A stretch of DNA of 64,000 nt, taken from the NCBI GenBank assembly GCA_902364065.1, contig CABJCJ010000008.1:1-64000 (forward strand). The letters are read 5' to 3'. Below, in pieces: positions 16,130-24,694 of the stretch; position 1 is the stretch's first letter, and every line of letters starts with the position of its first letter. The notes below the pieces were generated by a model that saw only the letters and a list, made by a program, of their open reading frames with translations, did no database searches and had not been told where the DNA came from. The position numbers were made by a program, and so were the translations under genes. This stretch comes from Veillonellaceae bacterium SB90 (GTDB lineage Bacteria > Bacillota > Negativicutes > Selenomonadales > Selenomonadaceae).

Positions 16130-17398
16130 ATGAGTGTGGTAGATATGACAAGAAATAGTGAAGTGATCACGGGCAGCGATTTCAAGCGCATGGTATCGGG
16201 CGCCTACAGTGAATTCTTGCTGGAATATGAACAGATCAACGGGCTCAAAGGAGCGGGGCATCTGCCCGGGACGCATATCCTGCGGACAATGGGCGCTGCT
16301 GTCATGCCGCTGGCGGAGACGAAGGACGACAGCATCGGCGGCCTCTCGCGCCGTGTGGCGACGGCGGCCATCTTCGGAGCCCGCGGCAGCGCGGGTATCG
16401 TCCTCGCGCAGATGTTCCGCGGTCTGTCCAAGGGTCTGTCGGGCAAGTACAATGCGACTTCGTCGGAGTTCGGCAAGGCCTTCCAGTACGGCATCCTCTA
16501 TGCGCAGCGCGTCGTGCCGGAGAAGCCGGAGCGCCCGATCATCACGGTTGCCAAGGCCGTGGCCAAGGGGGCTTACCATGCCGTGCGCGCCAACCTGCCC
16601 ATCACGGAGATCCTGCAGGCGGCCATTGAAGCCGGCGAGGCATCGCTTGAGCGTGTGGACCATGAAGATGCCGGCGCTCGCATCATGTTCAATTTCCTGT
16701 CAGGCTGCCTCAAGGGACTCGACGGCAACTTCGTCTCGCCGGCCGTCAGCCTGTCCCTGGGGCTTGAGGCCGGACAGCCGGGCCTGCAGGACCCGCGCGA
16801 GGACCTCGTGCGCCCGTATTGCGTGCGCTTTACGGTGCTCAATACGCGTGTCGATATCCCCGCTCTCGAGCGCCATCTGCGCGAGCATTCGAGCTTTGCG
16901 CTCGTGGAGCGTCATGAGAAAGGCGTGGAAGTTCATCTGCATACGGATCATGTCGGCAAGGTCATTGAGCAGGCCGTCGGCTGGGGGCCGCTCAAGAACC
17001 TCCATGTGACGAACATGAGCGAGAGCCATGTGCTCGGCGCGCACGGCGCACTCATGAAAGTTGCGCTGCTGGCCGTCGCGGAGAACAAGGTGCAGGCACG
17101 GGAACTTCAGGAGGCCGGCGTGCACGTCATCGTCAACGGCAGTGAAGATTCCTGCCCGTCGGTCGGGGAGCTCGTCAATGCCGCGCACAGCGACCTGGCT
17201 TCTGCCTACGTGATGATCTCGTGGAGCCGGGACTTCCGCCTGGCCTTCCAGCAGGCCAAGCGCCTGCTCGGCGAGCGCGTCGAGCTCGTCCTCTGCGAGA
17301 ACAAGATGCAGCAGGCCCGGGCCATCAAGGCCTTTGACCCGCATGAGGATGCGACTGCCAATGCGCGGGCGATGCAGCAGGCCAGTGAGGAAGCGTGA
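16130..17398 (+). CDS. DAK2/FakA-like protein lacking the kinase metal-binding motif
   Basis: FakA, with FakB (DegV family), phosphorylates fatty acids. Its DAK2 domain holds Mg-ATP through a D-G-D-T-G-T-N motif. This 422-residue protein keeps other family features: a GARGSAGIVLAQMFRGL segment (near residue 84), the AVAKGAYHAVRAN region, and a C-terminal FakA-like part (VRPYCVRFTVL, VEVHLHTDHVGKVIEQA, VTNMSESH). Where the aspartate motif should be, it reads GAGHLPGTHILRTMG. It is also shorter than the usual ~550 residues. It is probably not a kinase and could be a lipid-binding or regulatory relative. The ATG has only AGAAAGA upstream, and a second ATG lies at 16145. tRNA-Arg follows. Confidence 0.75.
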   Translation: MSVVDMTRNSEVITGSDFKRMVSGAYSEFLLEYEQINGLKGAGHLPGTHILRTMGAAVMPLAETKDDSIGGLSRRVATAAIFGARGSAGIVLAQMFRGLSKGLSGKYNATSSEFGKAFQYGILYAQRVVPEKPERPIITVAKAVAKGAYHAVRANLPITEILQAAIEAGEASLERVDHEDAGARIMFNFLSGCLKGLDGNFVSPAVSLSLGLEAGQPGLQDPREDLVRPYCVRFTVLNTRVDIPALERHLREHSSFALVERHEKGVEVHLHTDHVGKVIEQAVGWGPLKNLHVTNMSESHVLGAHGALMKVALLAVAENKVQARELQEAGVHVIVNGSEDSCPSVGELVNAAHSDLASAYVMISWSRDFRLAFQQAKRLLGERVELVLCENKMQQARAIKAFDPHEDATANARAMQQASEEA

Positions 17399-17412
17399 AA
17401 TCGGAAGGCCGC

Positions 17413-17441
17413 TTGCACATATCGGTCAGATTTGCTAAAAT
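17413..17441 (+). promoter_or_regulatory. Promoter of tRNA-Arg
   Basis: TTGCAC (17413-17418), a 17-bp spacer and TAAAAT (17436-17441), 12 bp before the mature tRNA. Confidence 0.65.
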
Positions 17442-17453
17442 AGATATATTGTT

Positions 17454-17530
17454 GCGGTTGTAGCTCAGTTGGATAGAGCGTCCGCCTCCTAAGCGGCAGG
17501 TCGTGAGTTCGACTCTCACCAATCGCACCA
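17454..17530 (+). tRNA. tRNA-Arg (anticodon CCT)
   Basis: A 77-nt tRNA with encoded CCA. Acceptor GCGGTTG pairs with CAATCGC (one G-U). The D arm is GCTC...GAGC. The anticodon loop CTCCTAA gives CCT (codon AGG), and the T arm is GTGAG-TTCGACT-CTCAC. The outermost anticodon-stem pair is a T/C mismatch. Confidence 0.95.
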
Positions 17531-17543
17531 TGCTGAAAAAGCA

Positions 17544-17585
17544 GAGTCCCCGTCTTCATCTCGAAGAAGATGGGGGCTCTTTTTG
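17544..17585 (+). terminator. Intrinsic terminator of tRNA-Arg
   Basis: GAGTCCCC-GTCTTC pairs with GAAGAT-GGGGGCTC around a short loop and is followed by TTTTT. Confidence 0.8.
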
Positions 17586-17591
17586 CTCGGC

Positions 17592-17633
17592 GTAACAATT
17601 GTTACAGAATGATGCCGCTGCTCCTGCTATGAT
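17592..17633 (+). promoter_or_regulatory. hcp promoter with CRP/FNR-type operator GTAAC-N4-GTTAC
   Basis: The perfect palindrome GTAACAATTGTTAC (17592-17605) is centred at 17598.5. An extended -10, TGCTATGAT (-10 hexamer 17628-17633), begins 29.5 bp downstream of that centre, placing the operator near -41.5. There is no good -35. As I recall, GTAAC-N4-GTTAC is the site ascribed to the NO-responsive regulator HcpR in clostridia and relatives. The layout is that of a class II activated promoter. Confidence 0.8.
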
Positions 17634-17684
17634 AGAGACATCAGGTTGATTCGTATTTTGTATGATATATAAGGAGAGTTCAAG

Positions 17685-19319
17685 ATGGAAAACAAGATGT
17701 TTTGCTTTCAGTGCCAGGAAACGGCTGGTTGCAAGGGCTGCACGCAGGTAGGCGTCTGCGGCAAGAAGCCGGAAGTTGCTTTGATGCAGGATCTGCTCAT
17801 CTACGTGACGAAGGGTCTGTCGGCTGTTACGACGCGCCTGCGCGCTGAGGGCAAGCCGGTTTCGCGTGATGTCAACCACCGCGTGACGGAGAATCTCTTC
17901 ATCACGATCACGAATGCCAACTTTGACCGCGAGGCCATCGTGGCTGCTGTTGAAACGACGATGCGCTGCAGGGATGAGCTCCTGGCAGAGCTCACGGACC
18001 GCGAAGGCCTGCCGGCTGCTGCACTCTGGCAGGACAGCCGTGAGAACTTCGACAGCAAAGCCCGCACGGTCGGCGTCCTCTCGACAGAGAATGAGGATAT
18101 CCGCAGCCTGCGCGAGCTCATTACGTACGGCCTCAAGGGCTTGGCAGCTTACGTCAAGCATGCCAATGCCCTGCAGCAGGAGAACGAGGAGATCGATGCC
18201 TTCTTGCAGTCGGCTCTTGCGCGCCTGCTCGACGATACGCAGACGGCTGAGCAGCTGACGGCCCTGACGCTCGAGACGGGCAAGTTCGGTGTCGACGGCA
18301 TGGCTCTGCTCGATACGGCCAACACGACGGCTTACGGCAATCCGGAAGTCACGACGGTGGATCTCGGCGTGCGTCAGAACCCGGGCATCCTGATCTCGGG
18401 CCACGATCTGCGCGACCTCGAGATGCTGCTTGAGCAGACGGAGGGGACGGGCGTCGATGTTTACACGCACGGCGAGATGCTGCCGGCTCATTACTATCCG
18501 AAGTTCAAGCATTACAAGCACTTCGCAGGCAACTACGGCAACGCCTGGTGGAAGCAGAAGGAAGAGTTCGAGGCCTTTAACGGCCCGGTCCTCCTGACGA
18601 CGAACTGCCTCGTGCCGCCGAAGGATTCCTATAAAGCACGCGTATTCACGACGGGTGCCGTCGGTTTCCCGGGCTGCCCGCACATCGAGGCCAAGGCAGA
18701 CGGCACGAAGGACTTCAGCCCCATCATTGAGATGGCCAAGAAGTGCCAGGCTCCGAAGGAACTTGAAAAGGGCCAGATCGTCGGCGGTTTCGCTCATGAG
18801 CAGGTCTTCGCTGTGGCCGATAAGGTCGTCGAGGCTGTCAAGAGCGGTGCCATCAAGAAGTTTGTCGTCATGGCCGGCTGTGACGGCCGCATGAAGAGCC
18901 GCGAGTACTATGCGGAGTTCGCCAAGGCTCTGCCGAAGGATACGGTCATCTTAACGGCTGGCTGCGCGAAGTACAAGTACATCAAGATGAATCTCGGCGA
19001 TATCGGCGGCATCCCGCGCGTTCTCGATGCCGGTCAGTGCAACGACTCCTACAGCCTGGCACTCATTGCCCTCAAGCTCAAGGAAGTCTTCGGCCTTGAC
19101 GATGTCAACAAGCTGCCGATCGTCTACAACATTGCCTGGTATGAGCAGAAGGCCGTCATCGTCCTGCTGGCCCTGCTGCATCTCGGCGTCAAGAATATCC
19201 ATCTCGGACCGACGCTGCCGGCATTCCTCTCTCCGAATGTCGCCAAGGTTCTCGTCGAGAACTTCGGTATCGGCGGCATCACGACCGTTGAAAACGATAT
19301 CAAGACGATGATCGGCTGA
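17685..19319 (+). CDS. hcp: Hydroxylamine reductase / hybrid cluster protein
   Basis: Hcp is a cytoplasmic Fe-S protein with a hybrid [4Fe-2O-2S] cluster that reduces nitric oxide or hydroxylamine and protects against nitrosative stress. The 544 residues begin with the cysteine motif [13 protein letters not shown]...GVCGK that holds the proximal cluster. Hybrid-cluster ligands are visible in [47 protein letters not shown] and [18 protein letters not shown] precedes the ATG. It is monocistronic, controlled by the palindrome at 17592, and lies next to a CRP/FNR regulator and the cytochrome c maturation genes. Confidence 0.97.
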   Translation: MENKMFCFQCQETAGCKGCTQVGVCGKKPEVALMQDLLIYVTKGLSAVTTRLRAEGKPVSRDVNHRVTENLFITITNANFDREAIVAAVETTMRCRDELLAELTDREGLPAAALWQDSRENFDSKARTVGVLSTENEDIRSLRELITYGLKGLAAYVKHANALQQENEEIDAFLQSALARLLDDTQTAEQLTALTLETGKFGVDGMALLDTANTTAYGNPEVTTVDLGVRQNPGILISGHDLRDLEMLLEQTEGTGVDVYTHGEMLPAHYYPKFKHYKHFAGNYGNAWWKQKEEFEAFNGPVLLTTNCLVPPKDSYKARVFTTGAVGFPGCPHIEAKADGTKDFSPIIEMAKKCQAPKELEKGQIVGGFAHEQVFAVADKVVEAVKSGAIKKFVVMAGCDGRMKSREYYAEFAKALPKDTVILTAGCAKYKYIKMNLGDIGGIPRVLDAGQCNDSYSLALIALKLKEVFGLDDVNKLPIVYNIAWYEQKAVIVLLALLHLGVKNIHLGPTLPAFLSPNVAKVLVENFGIGGITTVENDIKTMIG

Positions 19320-19335
19320 TCGTCGCTCTTGCCCG

Positions 19336-19372
19336 AAACTGCTGTACGCATATGACGTGCAGCAGTTTTTTT
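19336..19372 (+). terminator. Intrinsic terminator of hcp
   Basis: AACTGCTGTACG pairs with CGTGCAGCAGTT (one G-U) and runs into seven T residues. Confidence 0.85.
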
Positions 19373-19412
19373 ATTATACTTTGTTTAGAAGTGGTATTGT
19401 ATACACGGTATG

Positions 19413-19454
19413 GTTGCAGAAGCAACACCTATTTGTCGGTTTGGATGATATAAT
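19413..19454 (+). promoter_or_regulatory. Promoter of the CRP/FNR-ccm operon with operator GTTGC-N4-GCAAC
   Basis: The palindrome GTTGCAGAAGCAAC (19413-19426) is centred at 19419.5, exactly 29.5 bp before TATAAT (19449-19454), again near -41.5 and without a usable -35. The -10 is further flanked by ATTTGTC (19431-19437) and GACAAAT (19458-19464). The nrfHA promoter has the same half-sites at the same spacing, so autoregulation and co-regulation are likely. Confidence 0.7.
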
Positions 19455-19494
19455 ACAGACAAATGCAACGATTTGAATAATTGGAGGGAAGGAC

Positions 19495-20175
19495 ATGAGA
19501 AGTTATGATCTTGGCTTGCAGGAGCTTCCGTTCTTTCAGGGATTGAAGCCGGATGAGGTGGAGCATTTCATCGAGGCGGTCGGTGCGGTGGTGAAGCGAT
19601 ATGAGCGGGGAGCGAGGATCCTGCAGGCGTATGAGAAGAACGAACGGATTGGCATCCTCGCGGAGGGGGAAGCCCTGGTCGTTGCGGAAGACCGTTTCGG
19701 CAATGAGAGCGTGGGGCACCGGCTGGAGCGCGGCGCGCTGTTTGGCTGTTCTTCTGCCATCCTGCCGGATTTTGCGAGTCCGACGGCCATCGATGCGGTA
19801 TCCGATGTCCTCGTGCTCTGGGTACCCTATCCGGCGCTGCTGACGGCCGGGCCTCGCCTGGGAAGGATTCACGGCATCGTCATGCGGAATCTCCTTGTGG
19901 CTTTCAGCCGCAAGAACATCCTGATGGTGCAGCGGCTGGAGCTGCTCTCGCAGAAGACCCTGCGGGAACGGCTGATCCTCTACCTGCTGCAGCGCAGCAA
20001 GCGCCAGCACAGCAGGCGCGTGAAAGTGCCGGGGCGCGTACAGCTCGCGAAGGAGCTGGAATGCAACCGCAGTGCGCTGACGCGCGAGATCGGCCTCATG
20101 AAGGCACAGGGTGTTCTGGAATGCCAGGATGACTGGATGGAATTCCACGATGAGCAGATGGAAGAAAGACGGTGA
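19495..20175 (+). CDS. CRP/FNR-family regulator, HcpR-like
   Basis: The 226-residue regulator has an N-terminal cyclic-nucleotide-binding-like domain (about 10-125), a dimerisation helix (about 130-160) and a C-terminal winged helix with recognition segment ECNRSALTREIGLMKAQG (near 185). There is no FNR-type set of four cysteines, so oxygen sensing by a [4Fe-4S] cluster is unlikely. HcpR proteins sense NO through heme. Its place between hcp and ccmABCEF, and the four CRP/FNR-type operators in this window, suggest that it controls nitrite/NO genes. GGAGGGAAGG precedes the ATG. ccmA begins 4 bp after the stop, so it is first in the ccm operon. Calling it HcpR is an inference. Confidence 0.8.
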   Translation: MRSYDLGLQELPFFQGLKPDEVEHFIEAVGAVVKRYERGARILQAYEKNERIGILAEGEALVVAEDRFGNESVGHRLERGALFGCSSAILPDFASPTAIDAVSDVLVLWVPYPALLTAGPRLGRIHGIVMRNLLVAFSRKNILMVQRLELLSQKTLRERLILYLLQRSKRQHSRRVKVPGRVQLAKELECNRSALTREIGLMKAQGVLECQDDWMEFHDEQMEERR

Positions 20176-20179
20176 GGTC

Positions 20180-20809
20180 ATGGTGCACATAACCTTTGAT
20201 GATGTCACGCAGCGCTTTCGCGGGCGGACGATCTTCGAGCATGTCAGCCGGGATCTGCCAGGCGGACAGGTCACGGCGGTGACCGGTGCCAACGGCAGCG
20301 GCAAGTCCACGATGCTGAAGCTGGCTGCTCATCTGCTGCAGCCGTCATCCGGCGCAGTGTGCGTGACAGAGGACGGGAAGGAGCTGCGCCGTGCGGAGCT
20401 TCGCGCCCGCCTGGCCATGGTGACGCCGGAACTGCGCTTCTACGCACGGCTGACCGCTTGGGAGAATGCCCGCTTTCTGCTGGGGCTCCGGGGGATCCGG
20501 CTGACGCGCGAACGCTTCCGGGAGCTCCTCGAGCGCGTGGAGCTTCCGGAACGCGCCGTCCGCGCTTCTGCCGCGGGGGAATTCTCGACGGGCATGCAGC
20601 AGCGCCTGAAGCTGGCCGTCCTGCTCGCCTCGGATGTGCCTGTATGGCTGCTCGATGAGCCCGGCGCCAATCTTGACGAAGCGGGGCGCAGCCTGGTGCG
20701 GCGGGAGATGCGGCAGGCTGCCGCTGCGGGGCGGCTCGTCTTTCTGGCGACGAATGATGGTCGGGAGGAGGGGATGGCCGATGAACGGATCCATCTTTCA
20801 GGGCGTTGA
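20180..20809 (+). CDS. ccmA: Cytochrome c maturation ABC ATPase CcmA
   Basis: CcmA is the ATPase that with CcmB releases heme-charged CcmE from CcmC. The 209 residues contain Walker A GANGSGKST (near 33), signature EFSTGMQQRLKLAVLL and Walker B VWLLDEPGANLD. Short CcmA-type ATPases of about 200 residues are the norm. The start is uncertain: ATG 20180 sits only 2-3 bases from GGTGAGG, whereas the next codon, GTG 20183, is at 5 bases. The end overlaps ccmB by 29 bp. Confidence 0.88.
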   Translation: MVHITFDDVTQRFRGRTIFEHVSRDLPGGQVTAVTGANGSGKSTMLKLAAHLLQPSSGAVCVTEDGKELRRAELRARLAMVTPELRFYARLTAWENARFLLGLRGIRLTRERFRELLERVELPERAVRASAAGEFSTGMQQRLKLAVLLASDVPVWLLDEPGANLDEAGRSLVRREMRQAAAAGRLVFLATNDGREEGMADERIHLSGR

Positions 20810-21452
20810 GCTGGTATTCCGGAAGGAGCTCACGCTCGGGCTGCGCTTCAAGGCTGCCTGGGCGGCCATGTTCCTGTTTGCGCTGACGACGCTCTCATGC
20901 ATCAGCCTGGCCATGCAGGGCAGCGTACTGGAGCCGCGTCTGCTCGCGGCACTCTTCTGGGTTGTCCTGTTTTTCTCATCTCTGGCGGGGGCAGACCGGG
21001 TCTTCGGCGACGAGGACATGGCCGGGACCCTGCTGGTCCTGAAGGTTTACGGGCCATCGCAGGCCATCCTGCTCGGCAAGATGCTCTATACCGCGTTTAT
21101 CCTGCTGATCCTGGCCGTCTTCATCACGCCGCTGTTCCTGATTTTCATGAATGGCAGTGCCGCCTTGCCGGGCCTGCTTCTGGGAACGCTGGCAGCCGGA
21201 ATCTGGGGCATCGCGGCGGCGGGCACTCTGATCGCTTCGCTGCTCGTGGGAGCAAGCGTGCACAGCGGCCTGTTTTCCATTCTGATGCTGCCGGTTATCC
21301 TGCCGGTGTTCATTCCCGCCATTGCTTTGACGGCAGCGGCCTTCGGGGATGGCACCGCTTCCCTGTCGTACCTCGTCAGCATGATCCTCTACGACCTCAT
21401 CCTGACGGTCGGCGCATCGCTCTTGTTTGATTATCTCTGGTACGAAGACTAG
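20781..21452 (+). CDS. ccmB: Heme export/cytochrome c maturation membrane protein CcmB
   Basis: CcmB is the membrane partner of CcmA. It has 223 residues, close to the usual ~220, with six hydrophobic segments. The N-terminus carries the family features VFRKELTLGLR and LFFSSLAGADRVFGDEDMAGTL. The ATG follows GGAGGGGATGG inside the end of ccmA, so translation is probably coupled. Longer in-frame starts lie deep in ccmA and are rejected. Confidence 0.9.
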   Translation: MNGSIFQGVELVFRKELTLGLRFKAAWAAMFLFALTTLSCISLAMQGSVLEPRLLAALFWVVLFFSSLAGADRVFGDEDMAGTLLVLKVYGPSQAILLGKMLYTAFILLILAVFITPLFLIFMNGSAALPGLLLGTLAAGIWGIAAAGTLIASLLVGASVHSGLFSILMLPVILPVFIPAIALTAAAFGDGTASLSYLVSMILYDLILTVGASLLFDYLWYED

Positions 21453-21477
21453 GGGACTGGAAAGGAAGGGAAGTATC

Positions 21478-22128
21478 TTGAGAAATGAATATGCCTTGCT
21501 GGCCGTCATCCTGGCGCTGACGGCGGTTCTGCTCTATGCCGTATTCTTCGTGGTGCCGCCGGCCGAGGGCCTCGGGAATCTCGTGCGCATCGCCTTTTTC
21601 CACATTCCCGTCGCCTGGGTGTCCGTGCTCGCCTTCCTGGTCAGTGCCTTTTACGCCGGCCGTTACCTGAGGCGGCCGGAGCTACGGTCCGATGCGGTCA
21701 GTGCACAGTCCGCCCGCCTGGGCTTTGCCTTTGTCCTGCTTGCCACGCTGAGCGGTGCCGTTTTTTCCAAGCTGACCTGGGGTGCGTACTGGAACTGGGA
21801 TCCGCGTCAGACGACGATCTTTGTGCTGCTGCTCATCTATGCAGCCTACCTCATGCTGCGCGCCGTCATTCTGGAGCCGCGGCGCCGGGCCCGCGTCGCG
21901 GCTGTCTACGCGCTGTTCTCATTCCTGACGGTGCCGTTCTTGGTGTTCATCATTCCGCGGTTCTACTTCTCGCTGCATCCGTCGCCCGTTATCAACGGCA
22001 GCGGCACGGTCCAGATGGATTCCGTCATGCTGCGGGTGCTGTTGGGATCGCTGCTTGATATGACGCTCATCTATGTGGCTCTGCTTCTGCGCGGAGTCCG
22101 GAAAAAGGAGGATTCCCATGAAACGTAA
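21478..22128 (+). CDS. ccmC: Cytochrome c maturation heme-handling protein CcmC
   Basis: CcmC loads heme onto CcmE. The 216-residue, six-segment protein has the tryptophan-rich heme motif WGAYWNWDPRQT (near residue 100). Histidines before and after it (FFHIPVAW and SLHPSP) are placed as the external heme ligands. The start is TTG, seven bases after AAGGAAGGG. The stop overlaps the beginning of ccmE by 11 bp. Confidence 0.92.
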   Translation: MRNEYALLAVILALTAVLLYAVFFVVPPAEGLGNLVRIAFFHIPVAWVSVLAFLVSAFYAGRYLRRPELRSDAVSAQSARLGFAFVLLATLSGAVFSKLTWGAYWNWDPRQTTIFVLLLIYAAYLMLRAVILEPRRRARVAAVYALFSFLTVPFLVFIIPRFYFSLHPSPVINGSGTVQMDSVMLRVLLGSLLDMTLIYVALLLRGVRKKEDSHET

Positions 22129-22486
22129 GGTATGGCTGATTATCCTGCTGCTGGCCTTTGTGGGCTATGCGGGCTGGAGCTTTGCCGATTCCGTGACGCC
22201 GTATGTCGGCATCTCGGAGGCCAAGGCGGCGACGAGCAGTGTGCAGGTCAAGGGACTGCTGGCAGCCGAAGCGCCGGCGCCTCATATGGAAGATGGCAGC
22301 TTCGTCTTTACGCTGCAGGATGAGGAGACGGGTGAGACGCTGCCCGTGCGCTACCATGGCACCAAACCGGATCAGTTTGACGAGGCCCATCATATCGTCG
22401 CCATCGGCAAAGCCAAAGACGGCGTTTTTGAGGCGGATAAGCTGCTCATCAAGTGTCCGTCCAAATATGAACAGCAGAAACAGTGA
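22118..22486 (+). CDS. ccmE: Heme chaperone CcmE, Cys-xxx-Tyr variant
   Basis: CcmE carries heme on its way to apocytochrome c. The 122-residue protein has one N-terminal membrane anchor (about 4-23) and the OB-fold domain (VQVKGLLAAE, FTLQDEETGETLPVRYHG, VAIGKAKDGVFEADKLL). In E. coli heme binds a histidine in an HxxxY motif. Here the motif is CPSKY, i.e. CxxxY. This natural variant is known from Desulfovibrio-type Ccm systems that also lack CcmG and CcmH, and no ccmG or ccmH lies in this operon. AAAAGGAGG precedes the ATG. Confidence 0.92.
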   Translation: MKRKVWLIILLLAFVGYAGWSFADSVTPYVGISEAKAATSSVQVKGLLAAEAPAPHMEDGSFVFTLQDEETGETLPVRYHGTKPDQFDEAHHIVAIGKAKDGVFEADKLLIKCPSKYEQQKQ

Positions 22487-22520
22487 TTATCGTTTGATTC
22501 GTTGAAACAAGGAGAAGCCT

Positions 22521-24620
22521 ATGCTTGGAACCATTGCTCTGGCGGCGACGTTGTTTTTTGCGCTGTGCGCCGCCCTCGTCTATGGCGTGCGCCTCGAAGG
22601 GAGCGAGCGCTACGGCCGCATTCTTGCCGGTCTTTCTTTTCTGACAGCCCTGATGGCCAGTGCCTATCTCATGGCCCTGATCCTCGGCAACCGCTTCGAT
22701 GTGGCCTATGTGGCGAGCTATTCGTCGACAGATCTGCCGCTCATGTACAAGATTTCAGCTTTCTGGGCCGGCCAGCAGGGGTCGTTTTTGCTCTGGCTGT
22801 TCATCCACGCGGCCGCCGCGCTGCTGCTCGTGACGAAACACCGCATGGAGCAACGGGGCCTCATGGTCTATATGCTGCTCGAGGCCCTGCTGACCATCCT
22901 CGTGCTGGCCAAGAGTCCGTTCGTGCCGGCAGAAGTGGTCATGCAGGACGGCGTGGGCCTCAATCCGCTGTTGCAGGATCCCTGGATGGCCGTTCATCCG
23001 CCCATCATCTTCCTGGGATATGCTCTGTTTGCCGTGCCCTTCTCTTACTGCATGGGTTCCCTGCTGGACGGCGCGTTCACCGGCCCCTGGCTCGAGCGTG
23101 CGCGCAAATGGGCGCTCGTCTCCTGGGCTTTCCTCGGTGCCGGCATTTTCATCGGCGGCTACTGGGCTTATAAGGTTCTCGGCTGGGGCGGTTACTGGGG
23201 CTGGGACCCCGTTGAGAATTCCTCGCTTGTGCCCTGGCTGCTCGCTGGCGTCTTCCTCCATATCCTGCACGTCGCGCGCCGGCGGCAGGCGGCACTTTCC
23301 GTCATGCATCTTGCCGTCATCTTTGCTTTTTCGCTTGTCATCTATGGCACGTTCCTGACGCGCAGCGGCATCCTTGGCGATTTTTCCGTGCATTCCTTCA
23401 GCGGCACGAGCATCGGCATGACGCTGGCCGTCGTCAATGCCCTCGTGCTCGTCGGCGCCCTGATCCTCCTGGCGGTAAAGGCCGGACGCCTGCCACAGGG
23501 CAGCATGTATCCGGCGCATGACAGCCGGGAGTTCCTGATGCTGCTCGGTTCCCTGATCCTCGTCTTCTTGGCGGCCATCATCTTCCTTGGCATGTCCATG
23601 CCGCTCTTCACACAGCTCATCGGACAGCCGGCTGCCGTTGACAGTACCTTCTATGTCCGGACGACGATGCCGCTGGCCATCGCCATGTGCATTGTCATGA
23701 CGCTCTCCTGTCTGTGCGGCTGGCAGCAGCAGACAGGGGAAAGACCGCGCCTGCTGCTGGCTGTCCTGGCCGTTATCGGCCTCGTCTGCCCGCTGCTCGT
23801 CGGCGTTAGGGAAGTGATGCCCATCCTGCTCTCAGCCGTCGCGGTCATTGCCTTCGGCACGGCTTTTTACAGCGCGCATCGCGGACTGCTCGGCTCGGGC
23901 GGCATGATCGCACACGCAGGCGTCAGCCTGGCTCTCTTCGCGATGGTCCTCGCAGGCAGCGGCAGCCAGTCGCTGACGAAGGAACTGGCTCCCGGCGACT
24001 CCGTGATGCTCGCGGGCTATACGGTGACGTACGAGGGGCAGGTCTTTGCCGAAGACGGCACGGCCAAGCACTACCGCTACCTGGTTGACGGCGAGGAAGC
24101 CCTGGCTCTGACGAAACTCCACAAGAATGGTGAGGATGCCGCGCGCGAGCCGGCCATCGCGCACACGCTGACGGGCGATATCTACATCGCGCCGACGCCG
24201 CCGCGCACGACGGGCCGGGAAGAACTCCTGCTCAAGAAAGGGCGCATGGCCATGGACGACCGCTTTGCCTACCGCTATGAGAATGTGACGATGGAAAATC
24301 AGCCGGGCGGCAAGATGCTCGTGACGGCGGAGATTTCCATCACGGACGGGGAGAAGGTCGAGCATGCGAAGCCGCAGATCCTCGCGACACTGGATGGCGG
24401 TACCTCTGAACCCATTCCCATCTTTGGCGGCGAGAAGAGGCTGCGCCTGACGGGTATTTCCGGCAATGATGACCAGGCGCGCATCGAGATCCTGCCCTCG
24501 GCCGCGGAAGAGGCCAGCCAGCCCATTACGGCATCGGTCAGCTCGAAGCCGTATATCTATCTGCTCTGGCTCGGCGCTCTGGCTGTGACAGCCGGCTGTT
24601 TCCTGGCCGTGCGGCGCTGA
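22521..24620 (+). CDS. ccmF: Cytochrome c heme lyase subunit CcmF
   Basis: CcmF attaches heme to the CxxCH cysteines of exported apocytochromes. The 699-residue protein has about 14 membrane segments, the WWD signature WGGYWGWDPVENSS (near residue 228) and the histidine-containing segment VHPPIIFLGYA before it. The C-terminal third (about 490-675) is a hydrophilic exported domain ending in one membrane helix. It closes the regulator-ccmABCEF operon. The obvious clients in this window are NrfH and NrfA. Confidence 0.95.
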   Translation: MLGTIALAATLFFALCAALVYGVRLEGSERYGRILAGLSFLTALMASAYLMALILGNRFDVAYVASYSSTDLPLMYKISAFWAGQQGSFLLWLFIHAAAALLLVTKHRMEQRGLMVYMLLEALLTILVLAKSPFVPAEVVMQDGVGLNPLLQDPWMAVHPPIIFLGYALFAVPFSYCMGSLLDGAFTGPWLERARKWALVSWAFLGAGIFIGGYWAYKVLGWGGYWGWDPVENSSLVPWLLAGVFLHILHVARRRQAALSVMHLAVIFAFSLVIYGTFLTRSGILGDFSVHSFSGTSIGMTLAVVNALVLVGALILLAVKAGRLPQGSMYPAHDSREFLMLLGSLILVFLAAIIFLGMSMPLFTQLIGQPAAVDSTFYVRTTMPLAIAMCIVMTLSCLCGWQQQTGERPRLLLAVLAVIGLVCPLLVGVREVMPILLSAVAVIAFGTAFYSAHRGLLGSGGMIAHAGVSLALFAMVLAGSGSQSLTKELAPGDSVMLAGYTVTYEGQVFAEDGTAKHYRYLVDGEEALALTKLHKNGEDAAREPAIAHTLTGDIYIAPTPPRTTGREELLLKKGRMAMDDRFAYRYENVTMENQPGGKMLVTAEISITDGEKVEHAKPQILATLDGGTSEPIPIFGGEKRLRLTGISGNDDQARIEILPSAAEEASQPITASVSSKPYIYLLWLGALAVTAGCFLAVRR

Positions 24621-24625
24621 AAAAA

Positions 24626-24680
24626 GAACAGGAGCTGCTGCTTTGGTGAACCGTTCACCAAAGCGGCAGCTCCTGTTTTG
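24626..24680. terminator. Near-perfect 51-bp palindrome, bidirectional terminator
   Basis: The 25-nt arms 24627-24651 and 24653-24677 pair with a single G-U, followed by TTTT on the plus strand and TTCTTTTTT on the minus strand. It lies between the convergent ends of ccmF and the minus-strand gene at 24695. Confidence 0.85.
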
Positions 24681-24694
24681 TCTATTCTATATTG

